DNA of 64,000 bases from NCBI RefSeq assembly GCF_000367365.1, contig NZ_BARF01000049.1, positions 24,344 through 88,343 on the forward strand, read 5' to 3'. Shown piece after piece: positions 62,710 through 64,000 of this stretch. Origin of the DNA: Streptomyces prunicolor NBRC 13075. GTDB lineage: Bacteria; Actinomycetota; Actinomycetes; Streptomycetales; Streptomycetaceae. The translations under genes and the position numbers were made by a program. How positions within the stretch are numbered: the stretch's first letter is position 1; the number at the start of each line of letters is the position of its first letter. A model generated the notes under the pieces. That model made no database searches and was not told the DNA's origin. It saw only the letters and a list, made by a program, of their open reading frames with translations.

Positions 62710-63240
62710 ATGAACCCAGCTGACGAAATCCTCGACATAGTCGACGAACACGACCGGGTCATCGGCCAGTCCCCACGGGGCAAGGCCTACGCACAAGGCC
62801 TGCGCCACCGCGCGGTCTTCATCCAGGCCCGAGACGCACACGGCCGGATCTTCGTCCACCGCCGCACCCCCACCAAACTCGTCTTCCCCTCCCTTTACGA
62901 CATGTTCGTCGGCGGGGTGGTGGGCGCGGGCGAGTCCTACGACGAGGCGGCCCTGCGCGAGGCGGAGGAGGAACTGGGCGTCGACGGCCTCCCCCACCCC
63001 ACCCCCCTCTTCAAGTTCCTGTACGACGACGGTGCCGGGCAGACCTGGTGGTCGGCGGTGTACGAGGTCCAGTGCGAGCTGCCGGTGAGCCCACAGGTCG
63101 AGGAGGTCGCCTGGCACGACTTCCTGGAGGAGAAGGAGATCGAGCAACGACTGAACGACTGGGAGTGGGTACCGGACGGCATGGCGGCCTACGCCCGCCT
63201 CAAGGAGCACCGGAAAGACCAGACAGAAACGGCCGGATAG
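62710..63240 (+). CDS. NUDIX hydrolase
   Basis: 176 aa. NUDIX box 'GAGESYDEAALREAEEELGV' near residue 80 with all Glu ligands. The N-terminus 'ADEILDIVDEHDRVIGQSPRGKAY' and the 'HRAVFIQARDAHGRIFVHRR' segment resemble isopentenyl-diphosphate isomerase-like or YfcD-type NUDIX proteins. Hydrolyses a nucleoside-diphosphate-linked or related substrate. ATG 62710 is preferred over TTG 62698. Confidence 0.9.
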   Translation: MNPADEILDIVDEHDRVIGQSPRGKAYAQGLRHRAVFIQARDAHGRIFVHRRTPTKLVFPSLYDMFVGGVVGAGESYDEAALREAEEELGVDGLPHPTPLFKFLYDDGAGQTWWSAVYEVQCELPVSPQVEEVAWHDFLEEKEIEQRLNDWEWVPDGMAAYARLKEHRKDQTETAG

Positions 63241-63250
63241 GGTCCTGCCC

Positions 63251-63643
63251 GTGATCGATTTTGCACGGAACGTCCGGCTGTGGTTCGAGCCCCACCACAT
63301 CAGCGACGAGGGCACCACACCCGACTACCGATTCTCGCTGGCCAACGAGCGCACCTTCCTGGCCTGGCTGCGTACCGCGCTCGCGCTGATCGGCGGGGGC
63401 TTCGCGGTGGACCAGTTCCTGCCAGATCTCCGCTGGGCCTGGCGGGTCGGGCTGGCCCTGGCACTCCTGGCGGCGGGCGTCCTGTGCTCCCTCCGCGCGG
63501 TCAACCACTGGGTGCGCTGCGAACGGGCGATGCGCCGGGGCGAGGACCTGCCGGTGTCCCGCTTCCCGGCACTGCTGAGCATCGCCGTGGCGATCGTGGC
63601 CGTGGCGATGGTCGTCGTAGTCCTGGCGGGCTGGGCCGGATGA
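63251..63643 (+). CDS. DUF202 (YidH-like) membrane protein
   Basis: 130 aa. 'DYRFSLANERTFLAWLRTALALIGGGFAVDQFL' is the DUF202 signature; three membrane helices. GTG start 10 bases after the NUDIX stop. It overlaps the next DUF202 gene by ATGA, so the two are likely made together. Function unknown. Confidence 0.88.
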   Translation: MIDFARNVRLWFEPHHISDEGTTPDYRFSLANERTFLAWLRTALALIGGGFAVDQFLPDLRWAWRVGLALALLAAGVLCSLRAVNHWVRCERAMRRGEDLPVSRFPALLSIAVAIVAVAMVVVVLAGWAG

Positions 63644-63963
63644 CCCGCCCCCCGGCCCCGGACCGCGACCCGGGCCTTCAACCCGAACGCACCCGACTGG
63701 CCTGGCGCCGTACGACCCTGTCGAGCACGGTAGCCGCCGTCCTGGCCGCGAAGGCCGCACTGCACGGCGGCATCCGGGCCGAGGGCATCGTCATCTGCGC
63801 CCTGTGCTGCGCACTCTGGCTGGCCTTCCTGACCGTGGCCCACCACCGCATCAGCACCCTCACGGCAGGCGGAACACCCCCACCCCTGACCCCCCGGCAC
63901 GCCACCACGGCGGTGCTGTGCACGGTGGCCATGGCGGTGTGCGCGGCGGTGCTCGTGTACTGA
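63640..63963 (+). CDS. DUF202 membrane protein, second copy
   Basis: 107 aa. 'DPGLQPERTRLAWRRTTLSSTV' is the shorter form of the DUF202 motif (ERTRLAWRRT), then three membrane helices. It overlaps the previous gene by ATGA. The pair probably form a hetero-oligomer in the membrane; function unknown. Confidence 0.88.
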   Translation: MTRPPAPDRDPGLQPERTRLAWRRTTLSSTVAAVLAAKAALHGGIRAEGIVICALCCALWLAFLTVAHHRISTLTAGGTPPPLTPRHATTAVLCTVAMAVCAAVLVY

Positions 63964-64000
63964 GGACCAGATCCGGAACCGTACGAGCCGGAACCCGGAA

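Overview
The window is about 72% GC with strong third-position GC bias, frequent GTG starts, ATGA/GTGA stop-start overlaps, chaplins, mycothiol ligase and a ParJ homologue. This is a Streptomyces chromosome, in the core region. From memory the gene order follows the S. coelicolor block around metH-gylR-glpFKD (about SCO1657-1661), parJ-mshC (about SCO1662-1663), chpC-chpH (about SCO1674-1675) and the gluconate genes (about SCO1678-1682). No IS element, prophage or CRISPR array was seen.

Layout. 1-3.3 kb: a possible partial CDS, a NarL-type response regulator and an orphan peptide-binding lipoprotein. 3.3-7.6 kb: a HAD phosphatase and cobalamin-dependent methionine synthase (minus strand). 8-13.2 kb: the glycerol regulon, gylR then glpF-glpK-glpD, with two closely similar 17-bp candidate operators. 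13.8-30 kb: a methionine-salvage island. It has an ABC importer plus methylthioribose kinase (minus), mtnD-mtnC-mtnB (plus), mtnA (minus), and a BMP-type nucleoside importer with a nucleoside phosphorylase, an MTA/SAH-type deaminase and a FadR-like regulator (plus). Methylthioribose and methylthioadenosine/methylthioinosine would both converge on methylthioribose-1-phosphate and MtnA. Three unannotated Cys-containing short leader ORFs precede three operons of this island, suggesting sulfur-responsive attenuation.

30-45.5 kb: parJ, mshC and its three usual actinobacterial companions, corA, a ferritin-like protein, an F420-type oxidoreductase, an aldo/keto reductase, a RecD2-like helicase without a Walker A motif, small hypotheticals, the chaplins chpC and chpH (chpH with a BldN-type promoter match) and an M20 peptidase. 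45.7-51.3 kb: tRNA-Leu(GAG), then a Pls/PosA-type membrane NRPS with a lysine-like specificity code, overlapping an M1 metallopeptidase gene. This is a candidate poly-lysine-type cationic isopeptide locus.

51.4-64 kb: hypotheticals, the gluconate/idonate cluster (FCD-GntR regulator, gluconokinase, GntP permease, SDR, zinc alcohol dehydrogenase), a molybdopterin oxidoreductase with its cytochrome b partner, an APC permease, a DMT transporter, a NUDIX hydrolase and two DUF202 membrane proteins.

Many operon ends carry long perfect hairpins, listed below. All assignments come from reading motifs and translations; no database search was run. Family facts and S. coelicolor gene numbers are from memory.
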